Shown here in pieces: positions 14,664 through 23,016 of a stretch of 25,978 nucleotides of DNA (within the stretch, counting starts at the first letter, position 1; each line of letters begins with the position of its first letter). This stretch comes from Alteromonadaceae bacterium (lineage in GTDB: Bacteria > Pseudomonadota > Gammaproteobacteria > Pseudomonadales > Oleiphilaceae): NCBI GenBank assembly GCA_013393545.1, contig JABXHG010000586.1, positions 1-25,978 on the forward strand, read 5' to 3'. A program made the translations under genes and the position numbers. The notes under the pieces are model-generated. The model saw only the letters and a program-made list of their open reading frames with translations, searched no databases and was not told the DNA's origin.

Positions 14664-15417
14664 TCTGGAACGTTCAGCCTTGCGGGCTGCCCGGCGTTCG
14701 CGGCATCTGGGTGCGCCGGAATCCGCTGACAGTCAGGAAGACGGCTGGTTGATCACCTACCTGGATGTGATTACCCTGCTGCTGGTGATGTTTGTGGTCA
14801 TGCTGGCGTTGTCCGGCGGGCCGTCCGGTATGCCAGGCACCGACGAAACCGTGGAAACCAAAACCTCGCCGCCGGTCGTCGCCACCGATGAGGACAGGCT
14901 GGCCGAGCCGGAAGTGGAGACAGACAAAGACCCGGCAGCCGAGCCTCAGGCTGACCCGGCGGCGGTCTTTGCCGAACAGGCCTCGCAGTTCTTGCGGGAA
15001 GCGGGGCTGAGTGGACAGGTGGATGTGGTGCGTCAGGATGGCGGCGTTAGCCTGCGTATTGGCAGCGAAGTCCTGTTCGCTTCCGGCACTGCCGAGCTGT
15101 CCAATGACGGCATGAGGCAACTGGAACAACTCACCCCTTTACTGGCGCAGACTGATTACCGGCTGGAGGTTGCCGGGCACACCGATAACCGGCCCATTCG
15201 CAGTGTGCGTTACCCCTCCAACTGGGAGTTGTCATCGGCCCGGGCAGCCAGCGTGGTGCGGCTGTTTTTGGCCGAGGGTATCGCCGCTAACCGGATGCGG
15301 GCCAGCGGTTATGCCGACACCCGGCCGCTGGCCCGCAACGACACCGCCCGGGGCCGCGAGCGTAACCGCCGGGTGGAACTTGTCCTGCGCCCGGGCGTCA
15401 ACAATACTGAATCCTGA
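14656..15417 (+). CDS. motB: Flagellar stator subunit MotB/PomB-like
   Basis: This 253-residue protein anchors the stator to peptidoglycan. The start is placed at ATG 14656, which overlaps the motA stop by 8 bases and has AAAGGA upstream. An earlier in-frame ATG at 14533 would lie inside motA and add a non-conserved extension. The single transmembrane helix (WLITYLDVITLLLVMFVVML, ~31-50) carries the essential ion-binding Asp at D37. An acidic linker (~60-105) leads to the OmpA-like peptidoglycan-binding domain (~130-250): LFASGTAELS, VAGHTDNRPI, NWELSSARAASVVRLF and RASGYADTRPLARND. Confidence 0.93.
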   Translation: MSDLERSALRAARRSRHLGAPESADSQEDGWLITYLDVITLLLVMFVVMLALSGGPSGMPGTDETVETKTSPPVVATDEDRLAEPEVETDKDPAAEPQADPAAVFAEQASQFLREAGLSGQVDVVRQDGGVSLRIGSEVLFASGTAELSNDGMRQLEQLTPLLAQTDYRLEVAGHTDNRPIRSVRYPSNWELSSARAASVVRLFLAEGIAANRMRASGYADTRPLARNDTARGRERNRRVELVLRPGVNNTES

Positions 15418-15493
15418 AGTCATGCCCCGGGAGGCTGCGGCTCGCGTGAGCAGAGATCAGCGGGGTAAAGGCCAGAAAACAGAGAGCAGAGCC

Positions 15494-16561
15494 ATGACCG
15501 TGTCACTGGGGATTATCGAAGGATTTTACGGGCCGATATGGAGTTGGCCGGAGCGCCGACGGCTGGTCGAAACCCTGGCGCCCCATGGCTACGGGTTCTA
15601 TCTGTATGCCCCGAAAGCCGATGCCTTCCTGCGCCGCCGCTGGCAGGAGCCCCATCCGGAAGAGCAGGCGCGGGAGCTGGCGGAGTTTGCCCGTTTCTGC
15701 CGCAAACACGGGCTGCGCTTCGGGATTGGCCTGAGCCCCTTCGAAATTTTCAACGACTTCAACGAACAGGCACAGTCGCAGCTGGCGGCGAAATTGCAGA
15801 CGCTGGAAAAACTGGGGCTGGATGAGCTGGCCGTCTTGTTTGACGACATGCGATCAGACACCCCGGACCTGGCCCGCCAGCAAGTGGCGATTATGCATTG
15901 GCTGAGGGACCGCACGGACATTAAGCGGTTGAGTATGTGCCCCAGCTACTATTCCGATGACCCGGTGCTGGACCGGGTGTTCGGCGAGCGGCCGGCAGAC
16001 TATCTGCAAACCCTCGGAGACGAGTTGGACCCGGCTATCCAGGTGTTCTGGACCGGCGAAGAAGTGTGTTCCCGGGAAATCTCCCCGGGCCACCTGAAAC
16101 GGATCGGCAAACTGCTCGGGCGCAAGCCGTTGTTGTGGGACAACTACCCTGTGAACGACGGAGACCGGATGTCGCGGCACCTTCATCTGCGCGGTTTTAC
16201 CGGCCGTGCGGCGGGGAATGCGGCCTGGCTGGCGGGTCACGCCATCAATCCAGCGCTGCAGCCAACCCTGAGCGCCATCCCGGCGTTAACCCTGGCGGAG
16301 AGCTATCGGCTGGGGCCGGATTACCAGTATGGCCAGGCCTTTTTGCACGCTGCCCGGGACGTGCTGGGCAAAGAGCTGGCTGCGCAGGTACGCAGCGACC
16401 TGCTGTTGTTGCAGGATACAGGCCTGGGCCGTTTGAGCGAAGAACGCAAACAGGCGTTGCTGCATACCTACGATGCGTTCGACCACCCCGCCGCCGTCGA
16501 AATCATGCGCTGGCTGGCGGGGGAGTATCAGGTCACCGACGAGATGGTGGAAACCCAGTAA
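15494..16561 (+). CDS. GH84 beta-N-acetylglucosaminidase (O-GlcNAcase-like)
   Basis: This is a 355-residue glycoside hydrolase matching the catalytic (beta/alpha)8 domain of family GH84. It has IIEGFYGPIWSW at the N terminus, YAPKADAFLRRRWQEP (37-53; YAPKDD.. in the family) and the catalytic Asp pair D117-D118 in AVLFDDMRSD. Later come FWTGEEVCSREI and LLWDNYPVNDG, the substrate-holding Trp/Asn segment. GH84 enzymes use substrate-assisted catalysis to remove N-acetylglucosamine. No signal peptide is seen, so it should act in the cytoplasm. The start was chosen because the conserved fold begins at residue 5; an in-frame ATG at 15422 would add 24 residues of low-complexity charge. It follows motB by 76 bases and converges with the SIMPL gene. 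Confidence 0.88.
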   Translation: MTVSLGIIEGFYGPIWSWPERRRLVETLAPHGYGFYLYAPKADAFLRRRWQEPHPEEQARELAEFARFCRKHGLRFGIGLSPFEIFNDFNEQAQSQLAAKLQTLEKLGLDELAVLFDDMRSDTPDLARQQVAIMHWLRDRTDIKRLSMCPSYYSDDPVLDRVFGERPADYLQTLGDELDPAIQVFWTGEEVCSREISPGHLKRIGKLLGRKPLLWDNYPVNDGDRMSRHLHLRGFTGRAAGNAAWLAGHAINPALQPTLSAIPALTLAESYRLGPDYQYGQAFLHAARDVLGKELAAQVRSDLLLLQDTGLGRLSEERKQALLHTYDAFDHPAAVEIMRWLAGEYQVTDEMVETQ

Positions 16562-16576
16562 CGCCTGGGCGGTCGG

Positions 16577-17287
16577 TCAATCCAGATAATAATCGAAGGT
16601 AGACACCACCCGCACGGTTTTCACCGGCTGCTGGGGTTCGGAAATACCCGGTGCCTGGTCCCGGGCCAGAATCTGGAACACGCCCTGGTTGGCCCGGCGC
16701 AAGCCGCCCAGGCGGGCGTCTGCATCCTTGGCGAACTGGCTGGCCGCTTCCCGCGCGGCGGAAGTGGCCTCGGAAATCATCTCCGGCTTGATGTCGTTCA
16801 GGCGGTTGAACAGGTAGGTTGGGCCGCTCGGGCCGTAATCCGAAGACAGCACCACGCCGGAATCCACCAGTTCACTGATGTTCTGTGCCGCCTGTCGCAC
16901 TTTCCCGATGTTATCGCTGCGGACCATCAGCGTCTGGTTGATGATGAATTTCTGCGGATTGTTGTTGCCCCCGTAGGCGTTGGCCCGGGTGTCGGTGACA
17001 TCCAGGCGCTGTAATTCCACCGCAGAGGTGTCGATGGCCTGCAGTTTCAGGAAGGCCAGAATGGCATCGCGGCTATGCCCGGCTTTTTCCTGGGCCTGGT
17101 CCAGCGTGTCGCCGGTGGCCACGAAACGCAGAGGCCAGAGGGCAAGGTCGGCCTGTACTTCCCGTTCGGCAACCCCCTTGACGGTCACGTAACGGTCGCC
17201 GGTGCGCAGGTCGGTCAAGCCGGCGCTGAGCAAAAAGGCTGCAATAATGGCGCTGGCGCCGAGAATCAGTGCGGAAGTAATTTTCAT
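16577..17287 (-). CDS. SIMPL (DUF541) domain protein
   Basis: This is a 236-residue protein with an N-terminal signal anchor (ALILGASAIIAAFLLSAGL, ~6-24) and a periplasmic SIMPL domain. Recognisable blocks are YVTVKGVAEREVQADLALWPLRF, the SRDAILAFLKLQ repeat, FIINQTLMVRSDNIGKVRQA and ATSAAREAASQFAKDADARLGGLRRA. SIMPL proteins such as E. coli YggE form oligomeric rings; their biochemical role is unclear, although oxidative stress protection has been reported. AAGGAG lies 8 bases upstream of the ATG. It converges with the GH84 gene, leaving 15 bases that contain a small CCCAG/CTGGG hairpin. Confidence 0.88.
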   Translation of the reverse strand: MKITSALILGASAIIAAFLLSAGLTDLRTGDRYVTVKGVAEREVQADLALWPLRFVATGDTLDQAQEKAGHSRDAILAFLKLQAIDTSAVELQRLDVTDTRANAYGGNNNPQKFIINQTLMVRSDNIGKVRQAAQNISELVDSGVVLSSDYGPSGPTYLFNRLNDIKPEMISEATSAAREAASQFAKDADARLGGLRRANQGVFQILARDQAPGISEPQQPVKTVRVVSTFDYYLD

Positions 17288-17389
17288 CGCTCACTCCTTG
17301 TGCCTGCCAGGCATGCGAGCCCGGGCGGGCTGCTATCCTGAATAACCGGAAGAGTACCGCTAAGCCGGTTTATGGGAAAGGGGACAAGC

Positions 17390-17905
17390 ATGACAGATTT
17401 GACCATTGAATGCGTGCAGGGCGACATTGCTGACCAGCCGGATATGGATGCCGTCGTCAATGCCGCCAATGCCCGCCTGATGCCCGGTAATGGCGTGGCC
17501 GGTGCGATTCACTCGGCGGCGGGCCCGGGCCTCGCCGAAGAGTGTCAGCCGCTGGCGCCGATTACACCGGGGCAAGCGGTGATGACCGGCGGCCATGATC
17601 TTCCAAACCGGAAAGTCATTCATTGCCTGGGGCCGGTGTTCGGGGTGGATGAGCCGTCGGACCGACTGCTGGCGGATTGTTACCGCCACGCGCTGGAGCT
17701 GGCCGAGGCCGAGGGCCTTCAATCGGTTGCTTTTCCGGCCATCTCCACTGGCGTGTTTGGCTATCCGTTAGCCGAGGCCGCTCGGGTGGCGGTGCAGGCG
17801 GTTCAGGGGATGGCGCCGGCATTATCGAGTGTCCGGCGTGTCCGGTTCGTCCTGTTCAGTGAGCCGGACCTCGCCGAATTCCGCCGGGCACTCAGTCGCA
17901 GTTAG
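17390..17905 (+). CDS. Macrodomain protein (ADP-ribose binding/hydrolase)
   Basis: This is a 171-residue single macrodomain, likely a cytosolic O-acetyl-ADP-ribose deacetylase or ADP-ribosyl hydrolase of the YmdB/MacroD type. Diagnostic motifs are GDIADQPDMDAVVNAANARL (11-30), GNGVAGAIHSAAGPGL (33-48), the Asn/Gly pocket, and FPAISTGVFGYPLAEAARVA near 113-132, the phosphate-binding loop. The start at 17390 is preferred because a purine-rich AAAGGGGA lies upstream; an in-frame ATG at 17372 would add six residues without a ribosome site. Its end overlaps the convergent ChaN-like gene by 14 bases. Confidence 0.9.
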   Translation: MTDLTIECVQGDIADQPDMDAVVNAANARLMPGNGVAGAIHSAAGPGLAEECQPLAPITPGQAVMTGGHDLPNRKVIHCLGPVFGVDEPSDRLLADCYRHALELAEAEGLQSVAFPAISTGVFGYPLAEAARVAVQAVQGMAPALSSVRRVRFVLFSEPDLAEFRRALSRS

Positions 17906-18896
17906 CGCCCGGGCTGCGGGTGAACCGCTCCTTCATAGCCTGGCGCCGGCGGTCGTCGTCTTTGAATTCTGCTGGCAGGGGCTGGATCAGATAGAAGTAG
18001 TCGCCACGTTCACGGTAATCCGCCAGGGGCAGGGTGTTTTGGTCCGCCGGCCAGGTTACGGGCGAGATAACGGCAATACTCAGTTCCGGGGCCCGTTTTT
18101 CCAGGACCGCGACGGTGCCCTGTCGTTCTTCACTGTGAAAGGTGCCGGTCAGGTGTATCACCTGGTGGTCAGGGTGGCGTTCACGGGTTTCGAGAATGCG
18201 CGCGGCCATGGTGTTGTCGCGCAGCAACTGGGCGTTATAGGTGTTGAGCAAGCGCCCGCTGAGTGTGTCATCGTTGCTGCCGTGGCTGACCTGGATCGCA
18301 TCCAGGAATTTGTCTTTGTAGGCCGGCGTGTCGAGAAACGGCTGATCCGGCAAGGCCTGGCGCCGGTCTTTGTCCAGTCGCTCCAGGTACTCCGGGCCTT
18401 GCCGGCCGACGCAGCGAACAATGTCGGCGGGGGCGTTGGCGGCAATGACCGGAAGCGAGTGCTGTTTGGCAAATTCCACCAGCGGTCGGTAAGAGGCTCG
18501 ATAGTTGTCCCAGGCGTTGGCATCTTCGCGCATTTCGGTTTCACCGGTCTGGCCGGCCAGATAATCATCGAGCGCCGGCTGATGGTCCAGGTTGAACTGT
18601 TCCATGGTTAGCACCTGGCGTGGATTCAGACGCCACAGGGCCTGTTGAAGGCGGGCCTGTAGCAGGTGAGAGGCATGATGGCCGTGATACTCGCCAATGA
18701 TCACAATGTCGGTATCCGCCAGTCGTGTTGCCAGGGTCTGAACGGACAGCGCTTGCCCGGTGACCGGGTCCACCAGCCGGGCATCGTACTGGCTGGTGGG
18801 CCGCTCCACAGGTTCGTGGGCCATTCGGGCTGAATGGCTGGCGGCACAACCGGACGCCAGGGTGGCAAAACCAAGGGCAAGGATCAGCGTTTTCAT
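17892..18896 (-). CDS. ChaN-like lipoprotein (heme-binding Tiki superfamily)
   Basis: This is a 334-residue lipoprotein. The lipobox LASGC puts the acylated Cys at 17. The domain begins with VIIGEYHGHHASHLLQ (E69, H71, H73, H74, H77), the His/Glu cluster of ChaN/Tiki metal sites, and continues with VLTMEQFNLDHQPALDDYLAG, the NYRASYRPLVEFAKQHSLPVIAANAP block and HLTGTFHSEERQGTVAVLE, the last His motif. ChaN proteins bind haem dimers and have been linked to iron uptake; related Tiki proteins are proteases, so the activity is open. It lies 22 bases after the small ribbon-helix-helix-like gene and is probably in one unit with it. Confidence 0.8.
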   Translation of the reverse strand: MKTLILALGFATLASGCAASHSARMAHEPVERPTSQYDARLVDPVTGQALSVQTLATRLADTDIVIIGEYHGHHASHLLQARLQQALWRLNPRQVLTMEQFNLDHQPALDDYLAGQTGETEMREDANAWDNYRASYRPLVEFAKQHSLPVIAANAPADIVRCVGRQGPEYLERLDKDRRQALPDQPFLDTPAYKDKFLDAIQVSHGSNDDTLSGRLLNTYNAQLLRDNTMAARILETRERHPDHQVIHLTGTFHSEERQGTVAVLEKRAPELSIAVISPVTWPADQNTLPLADYRERGDYFYLIQPLPAEFKDDDRRRQAMKERFTRSPGANCD

Positions 18897-18918
18897 GGCT
18901 TGTTATACGTCGTCAGGG

Positions 18919-19101
18919 TTAATCGGTTTTCTGCCGTTTGTATTCACGCCAGTCTGGCCCCAGACGTTCTTCCACGTATTCGCGGATGAACTGTCGGACT
19001 TTCTGGGATGGGGTAACGTCCTCTTCCTTGCAGAGGGCCTCGAACGTCGCCTTTTTCTCCGGGTCGATCAGCAGGGTGAGTCGGGCAGTGCGGTTTTCCA
19101 T
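18919..19101 (-). CDS. Small ribbon-helix-helix-like protein
   Basis: This is a 60-residue basic protein from ATG 19101: a predicted strand RTARLTLLIDP, then helices KKATFEALCKEEDVT and PSQKVRQFIREYVEERLG. This is the layout of CopG/Arc-type DNA-binding proteins. The start is uncertain: AAGGAG is 13 bases from ATG 19101 and only 1 base from an in-frame TTG at 19113. A 19-bp palindrome sits in its promoter region, suggesting autoregulation and control of the divergent SulP gene, which is an inference. No toxin gene accompanies it. Confidence 0.6.
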   Translation of the reverse strand: MENRTARLTLLIDPEKKATFEALCKEEDVTPSQKVRQFIREYVEERLGPDWREYKRQKTD

Positions 19102-19151
19102 GGTGTGGGACAATCTCCTTCGCCTGGTGAAATGTGTTCAGCGATGTCTGA

Positions 19152-19202
19152 TTTATATGTTAATCAGATTAACATTGAATGATCAAATAACAATCATATA
19201 AT
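19152..19202. promoter_or_regulatory. Divergent promoter with 19-bp operator palindrome
   Basis: ATGTTAATCAGATTAACAT at 19157-19175 is a perfect 19-bp palindrome centred on an A. For the SulP gene, TTGAAT (19175-19180) and TATAAT (19197-19202) with a 16-base spacer start right at its edge. On the minus strand TATAAA (19157-19152) lies at its other edge, so the palindrome fills the spacer of the opposing promoter. A bound repressor could control both genes. Confidence 0.65.
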
Positions 19203-19231
19203 GTAAATAAATTCTGCCGGCGAGTATTGTT

Positions 19232-20962
19232 ATGTCCCATCGAGCTCATCTGTTTTCCCTGCGAGTCGCCCATGCCTTCCGTGAAGCCTGCCTGGACGAA
19301 CGCTACGATGGCCGCCGGTTTTTCAAAGATGCCATGGCTGGTATCACGGTGGGCATTATTGCCATTCCGCTGGCCATGGCACTGGCCATCGCCAGTGGTG
19401 TGGCGCCTCAGTACGGTCTTTATACGGCTTTTATTGCCGGTTTTGTCATTGCCCTGACCGGCGGCAGCCGTTTCAGCATTTCCGGGCCCACGGCCGCCTT
19501 TGTGGTGATCCTTTACCCGATTGCCCAGGAATATGGTCTTGGCGGTCTGTTACTGGCCACGCTGATGTCGGGCGCGCTGTTGGTGATCATGGCGCTGATG
19601 AGGCTGGGGCGGTTTATCGAGTATATCCCGGAGGCGGTAACGCTAGGCTTTACCGGCGGTATCGCCGTGGTGATTGTCACCCTGCAGGTAAAGGATTTCT
19701 TCGGTCTGCCGGTGGCCAGCATGCCCGAACATTACTGGGATAAACTGGCGGTGCTGGGGCAGGCGCTGCCCCAGATCGACATGATGAGCACCCTGGTGGC
19801 CGTTGCCACTCTGGCCGTGATGCTGCTGTGGCCGCGCCTGCGCACGCCCGTTCCACCACACCTGCCGGCGGTACTGATCGGCAGTGGCCTGGCCCTGTTG
19901 CTGAATGCCAGTGGCGCGGGCATTGAAACCATTGGTTCACGCTTCAGTTACCTGTTGCCGGATGGCTCCACCGGTGCGGGCATTCCGCCGTTCCTGCCGG
20001 AGTTCGCCTGGCCCTGGCAACAGCCGGGGCCGGATGGCGAGCCGCTGGGGTTGTCCTGGACCATGGTGCAGGAGCTGCTGCCGGCGGCTTTTGCCATTGC
20101 CATGCTCGGGGCCATTGAATCGCTGCTGTGCGCGGTGGTGCTCGACGGCATGTCGGGAAAGCGGCACAGCGCCAACAGCGAGCTGATGGGCCAGGGTATC
20201 GGCAACATGGTGGTACCGTTTTTCGGCGGCATTACCGCCACCGCCGCCATTGCCCGTTCGGCCGCCAACTACCGGGCCGGGGCGCAGTCGCCGGTGGCGG
20301 CGATGATTCACGCCGTCGTCGTTCTGTTGGCGCTGGTGTCGCTGGCCGGAGTGCTGGCCTATTTGCCCATGCCGGCGATGGCGGCGCTGCTGGTGATGGT
20401 GGCCTGGAACATGAGCGAGGCACCCAAGGCGGCGCATTTGCTGAAAACCGCCCCCAGGGGGGATGTGCTGGTGTTTTTGACCTGCTTCGGCCTGACCGTG
20501 GCGCTGGATATGGTGATTGCCATCACCACCGGCATTCTGCTGGCAGCGGTGCTGTTCATGCGGGAAATGGCGAAGATGACCCGGGTAACCGACATCACTC
20601 ACAGCAAGCGCATTGACCGGGATCAGCTACCCGAGGGCTGGCGGGTATTCAAAATCAATGGCCCGCTGTTTTTCGCCGCCGCCGACCGGATTTTTGGTGA
20701 ATTGGCGGAGCTGTCCCGTGAGGCGAAGGGGTTTATCCTGTACATGGATGGCGTCACGGTGCTGGATGCCGGCGGGCTGTCGGCCCTGGACAAGCTGATC
20801 GATACCTGCCGGGAAACCGGCAGCCAGGTGATCATCGCCGATCTGCAGTTCCAGCCGCTCAAGGCTCTGGCCCGGGCCGGGCTGGAACCGGAGGCCGGGG
20901 TCAGCCGCTTTACGCCCACCCTGGCAGCGGCGCTGGAGGCAGCCGGTACCGGCAATTCCTGA
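19232..20962 (+). CDS. dauA: SulP-family transporter, DauA-like C4-dicarboxylate carrier
   Basis: This is a 576-residue inner-membrane carrier of the SLC26/SulP family. It is collinear with recalled E. coli DauA (YchM): AGITVGIIAIPLAMALAI, SGVAPQYGLYTA, GGSRFSISGPTAAFVVILYP, GRFIEYIPEAVTLGFT, PEHYWDKL, AMLGAIESLLCAVVLDGM and NSELMGQGIGN, with FFGGITATAAIARSAAN later. The C-terminal cytoplasmic STAS domain (~455-570) has KINGPLFFAAADRIF and MDGVTVLDAGGLSALDKL. DauA takes up succinate and related dicarboxylates at acidic pH and has been linked to C4 metabolism; marine SulP relatives can carry bicarbonate, so the substrate stays open. The promoter just upstream carries a 19-bp operator-like palindrome. 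Confidence 0.9.
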   Translation: MSHRAHLFSLRVAHAFREACLDERYDGRRFFKDAMAGITVGIIAIPLAMALAIASGVAPQYGLYTAFIAGFVIALTGGSRFSISGPTAAFVVILYPIAQEYGLGGLLLATLMSGALLVIMALMRLGRFIEYIPEAVTLGFTGGIAVVIVTLQVKDFFGLPVASMPEHYWDKLAVLGQALPQIDMMSTLVAVATLAVMLLWPRLRTPVPPHLPAVLIGSGLALLLNASGAGIETIGSRFSYLLPDGSTGAGIPPFLPEFAWPWQQPGPDGEPLGLSWTMVQELLPAAFAIAMLGAIESLLCAVVLDGMSGKRHSANSELMGQGIGNMVVPFFGGITATAAIARSAANYRAGAQSPVAAMIHAVVVLLALVSLAGVLAYLPMPAMAALLVMVAWNMSEAPKAAHLLKTAPRGDVLVFLTCFGLTVALDMVIAITTGILLAAVLFMREMAKMTRVTDITHSKRIDRDQLPEGWRVFKINGPLFFAAADRIFGELAELSREAKGFILYMDGVTVLDAGGLSALDKLIDTCRETGSQVIIADLQFQPLKALARAGLEPEAGVSRFTPTLAAALEAAGTGNS

Positions 20963-21042
20963 GCGGTCGGCAACTCCGATACTCTGTTTTTCCCGCGCTT
21001 TGCTCTATCCTGTGCGTAAGATTTTTGCGCACAGGATATGCC

Positions 21043-22998
21043 ATGCTGCCTTTCCGTCTGATTGACCGGATTAAATTTATTGTCGAGCGCCAGCTGGTGA
21101 AGGGCGCCGGCTTCCAGTTACTGGTGGTCGGGCTGTTCATCGCGCTGATTTCACTGCTCGGTGGACTGCTGGTGGTAATGCCCGCCGCCGATGAGTTCGA
21201 GGATGTCGGCTCGGCCATCTGGTGGGCCTTTCTGCGACTGACCGATCCCGGCTACCTGGGCGATGACCTGGGCACCTGGCAACGCATTATTTCCACCCTG
21301 CTGACCATTTCCGGCTATGTGGTGTTCATGGGCACGTTGGTTGCCATCCTGACTCGCTGGTTGATTGCCAAAATGGAAGACCTGGAGCGGGGGCTGACAC
21401 CGGTTACCCTGAAAAACCATCTGGTGGTACTGGGCTGGAGTGCGCAAACACCGCCGTTGGTGGCCGAGCTGTTCGGCTCGACCGGCCGTGTGCAGCGTTT
21501 TCTGGAAAAGCACGACACCCAGACTTTGCGTGTGGTAGTGCTGGCGGAAGAGGCCGGTGCCGAGCAACTGCATGAGCTGGCCAGCGAGCCGGGTATTGGC
21601 CGCCGCTCCCGGGAAGTGATCCTGCGCAGTGGCTCGGCCATTCAGCCCGAGGCGCTGCAGCGGGTGGCCTGCCTGGATGCGGCGGCGGTAATCGTGCCCA
21701 GCCAGGAGCACGGGGCCGGCAGTTTTGTCACACCGGATGTGGAAACCGTCAAAGCCTTGCTGTCGATTGCCGCCCAGGCCCGTCACTTTGGCAGTTCGCT
21801 GCCATTTGTGGTGGCGGAAATCCAGGACATGCGCAAACTGCCGGTGATCGAACGCGCCTACCCCGGGCCGGTGGAAGTGGTGGCCGGTGATGCCACCATC
21901 AGTCGTCTGATGGTGCAGAATGTGTTGCATCATGGTCTGTCGGAGGTTTATAACGAACTGCTCACCGCCGGTACGGGTAACGAAATTTTTGTTCGCGGCG
22001 GGGAGACTGCTGAAGGGCTGTCGCTGGGTGAGCTGGCCACGCAGCGACCACAAGCGATTGTGCTGGGCCTGCTGCGTCCCTCTGGGGAGTCCGCCGGCAA
22101 TTGGCGGGTGGAGCTGCCGGCTTCCTCCGACACGGTTATTCGAGCGGAGGATCGGGTCGTGCTGTTGGCCCGGCAGTATCAGCATACCGGCACGGATGCC
22201 AAGACTGTGTCCTTGGCGGCTGTTGATCGGGTAGAGCCTGTGATGGCCGCGACCCCGGAAACCGGTTTCCAGCGTATTCTGGTACTGGGTTGGAACCGAC
22301 GGGTGCCTAACCTCGCCCGGGAATTCGCCAGTTACCAAAGCCGCAAATTTCACCTGGATCTGGTGTCAGCCATCCCGTTGGCGGACCGAGAACGGGAAAT
22401 CGCCCGCCATGGGGTGGATCTCAGTCGTGTGAATGGCCGCTTGCTGGAAGCGGATTACATGGTAGAGAGTGATCTGCGCAGGCTGAACCCGGCTTCCTAC
22501 GATACGGTCATGCTGCTCAGTAGTGATCGGGTCGGCTCCGATGAAGAGGCAGACGCCCGGGCCATGGTGGGCTACCTCCAGCTGGAAGATGTTCTGTCTG
22601 AATCAACCCGCCGCCCGCAGGTGATCATGGAGTTGAGTGATCCGGACAACCGCCACCTGTTGTATGGCCACCAGAGCGAAATGCTGATCAGCCCGATGAT
22701 TCTGAGCCACGTGCTGGCCCAGGTGGCGCTTCGCCGTGAGTTGCGGGTTGTACTGGATGAGCTGTTTACTGCCGGGGGCGCCGAAGTCCAGTTTCGCCAC
22801 CCGCATGACTACCCGCTGCCGGCGAGTGCCACCTTTCAGGTGCTGGAAAAGATCGTGGCGGCCAGGGGCGAGGTGGCACTGGGGATTTATCGGGGCCAGG
22901 CCGACGAGCGTGGCCGGCATCTGGCCATGAACCCGCCCCGGCAGGACTACCTGGAATTGCAGGAAGGGGACCGTTTGTTGGTGTTATGCAGGACCTGA
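21043..22998 (+). CDS. CASTOR/POLLUX-like RCK ion channel
   Basis: This is a 651-residue membrane protein. Transmembrane helix 1 (~24-47), a re-entrant pore segment LRLTDPGYLGDDLG (64-77) and helix 2 (~82-105) are followed by two RCK/TrkA-N-like nucleotide-binding regions beginning NHLVVLGWSAQTPPLVAEL (~121) and QRILVLGWNRRVPNLAREF (~405). This layout and the DPGYLGDD pore match bacterial relatives of the plant CASTOR/POLLUX nuclear channels rather than classical TVGYG potassium channels; the ion is uncertain (K+ or Ca2+ by family). The start at ATG 21043 has AGGA 6 bases upstream; a TTG at 21025 is less likely. The region just upstream forms a TGTGCG/CGCACA hairpin (21011-21033) touching the ribosome site. 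Confidence 0.8.
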   Translation: MLPFRLIDRIKFIVERQLVKGAGFQLLVVGLFIALISLLGGLLVVMPAADEFEDVGSAIWWAFLRLTDPGYLGDDLGTWQRIISTLLTISGYVVFMGTLVAILTRWLIAKMEDLERGLTPVTLKNHLVVLGWSAQTPPLVAELFGSTGRVQRFLEKHDTQTLRVVVLAEEAGAEQLHELASEPGIGRRSREVILRSGSAIQPEALQRVACLDAAAVIVPSQEHGAGSFVTPDVETVKALLSIAAQARHFGSSLPFVVAEIQDMRKLPVIERAYPGPVEVVAGDATISRLMVQNVLHHGLSEVYNELLTAGTGNEIFVRGGETAEGLSLGELATQRPQAIVLGLLRPSGESAGNWRVELPASSDTVIRAEDRVVLLARQYQHTGTDAKTVSLAAVDRVEPVMAATPETGFQRILVLGWNRRVPNLAREFASYQSRKFHLDLVSAIPLADREREIARHGVDLSRVNGRLLEADYMVESDLRRLNPASYDTVMLLSSDRVGSDEEADARAMVGYLQLEDVLSESTRRPQVIMELSDPDNRHLLYGHQSEMLISPMILSHVLAQVALRRELRVVLDELFTAGGAEVQFRHPHDYPLPASATFQVLEKIVAARGEVALGIYRGQADERGRHLAMNPPRQDYLELQEGDRLLVLCRT

Positions 22999-23016
22999 GC
23001 CGCAGCGAGCGGCTCA
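22996..23016. terminator. Symmetric hairpin made of two convergent stop codons
   Basis: TGAGCCGC (22996-23003) and GCGGCTCA (23009-23016) form a perfect 8-bp stem around AGCGA. The outer three base pairs are the TGA stop of the channel gene and the TGA stop of the CBS gene on the other strand. There is no T-run on either strand, so its role may be 3'-end protection or collision control. Confidence 0.6.

Noticed and set aside
15170..15493. Longer GH84 frame starting inside motB
   Set aside because: The extra residues are the shadow of the OmpA-like domain of MotB; the GH84 fold begins just after ATG 15494.
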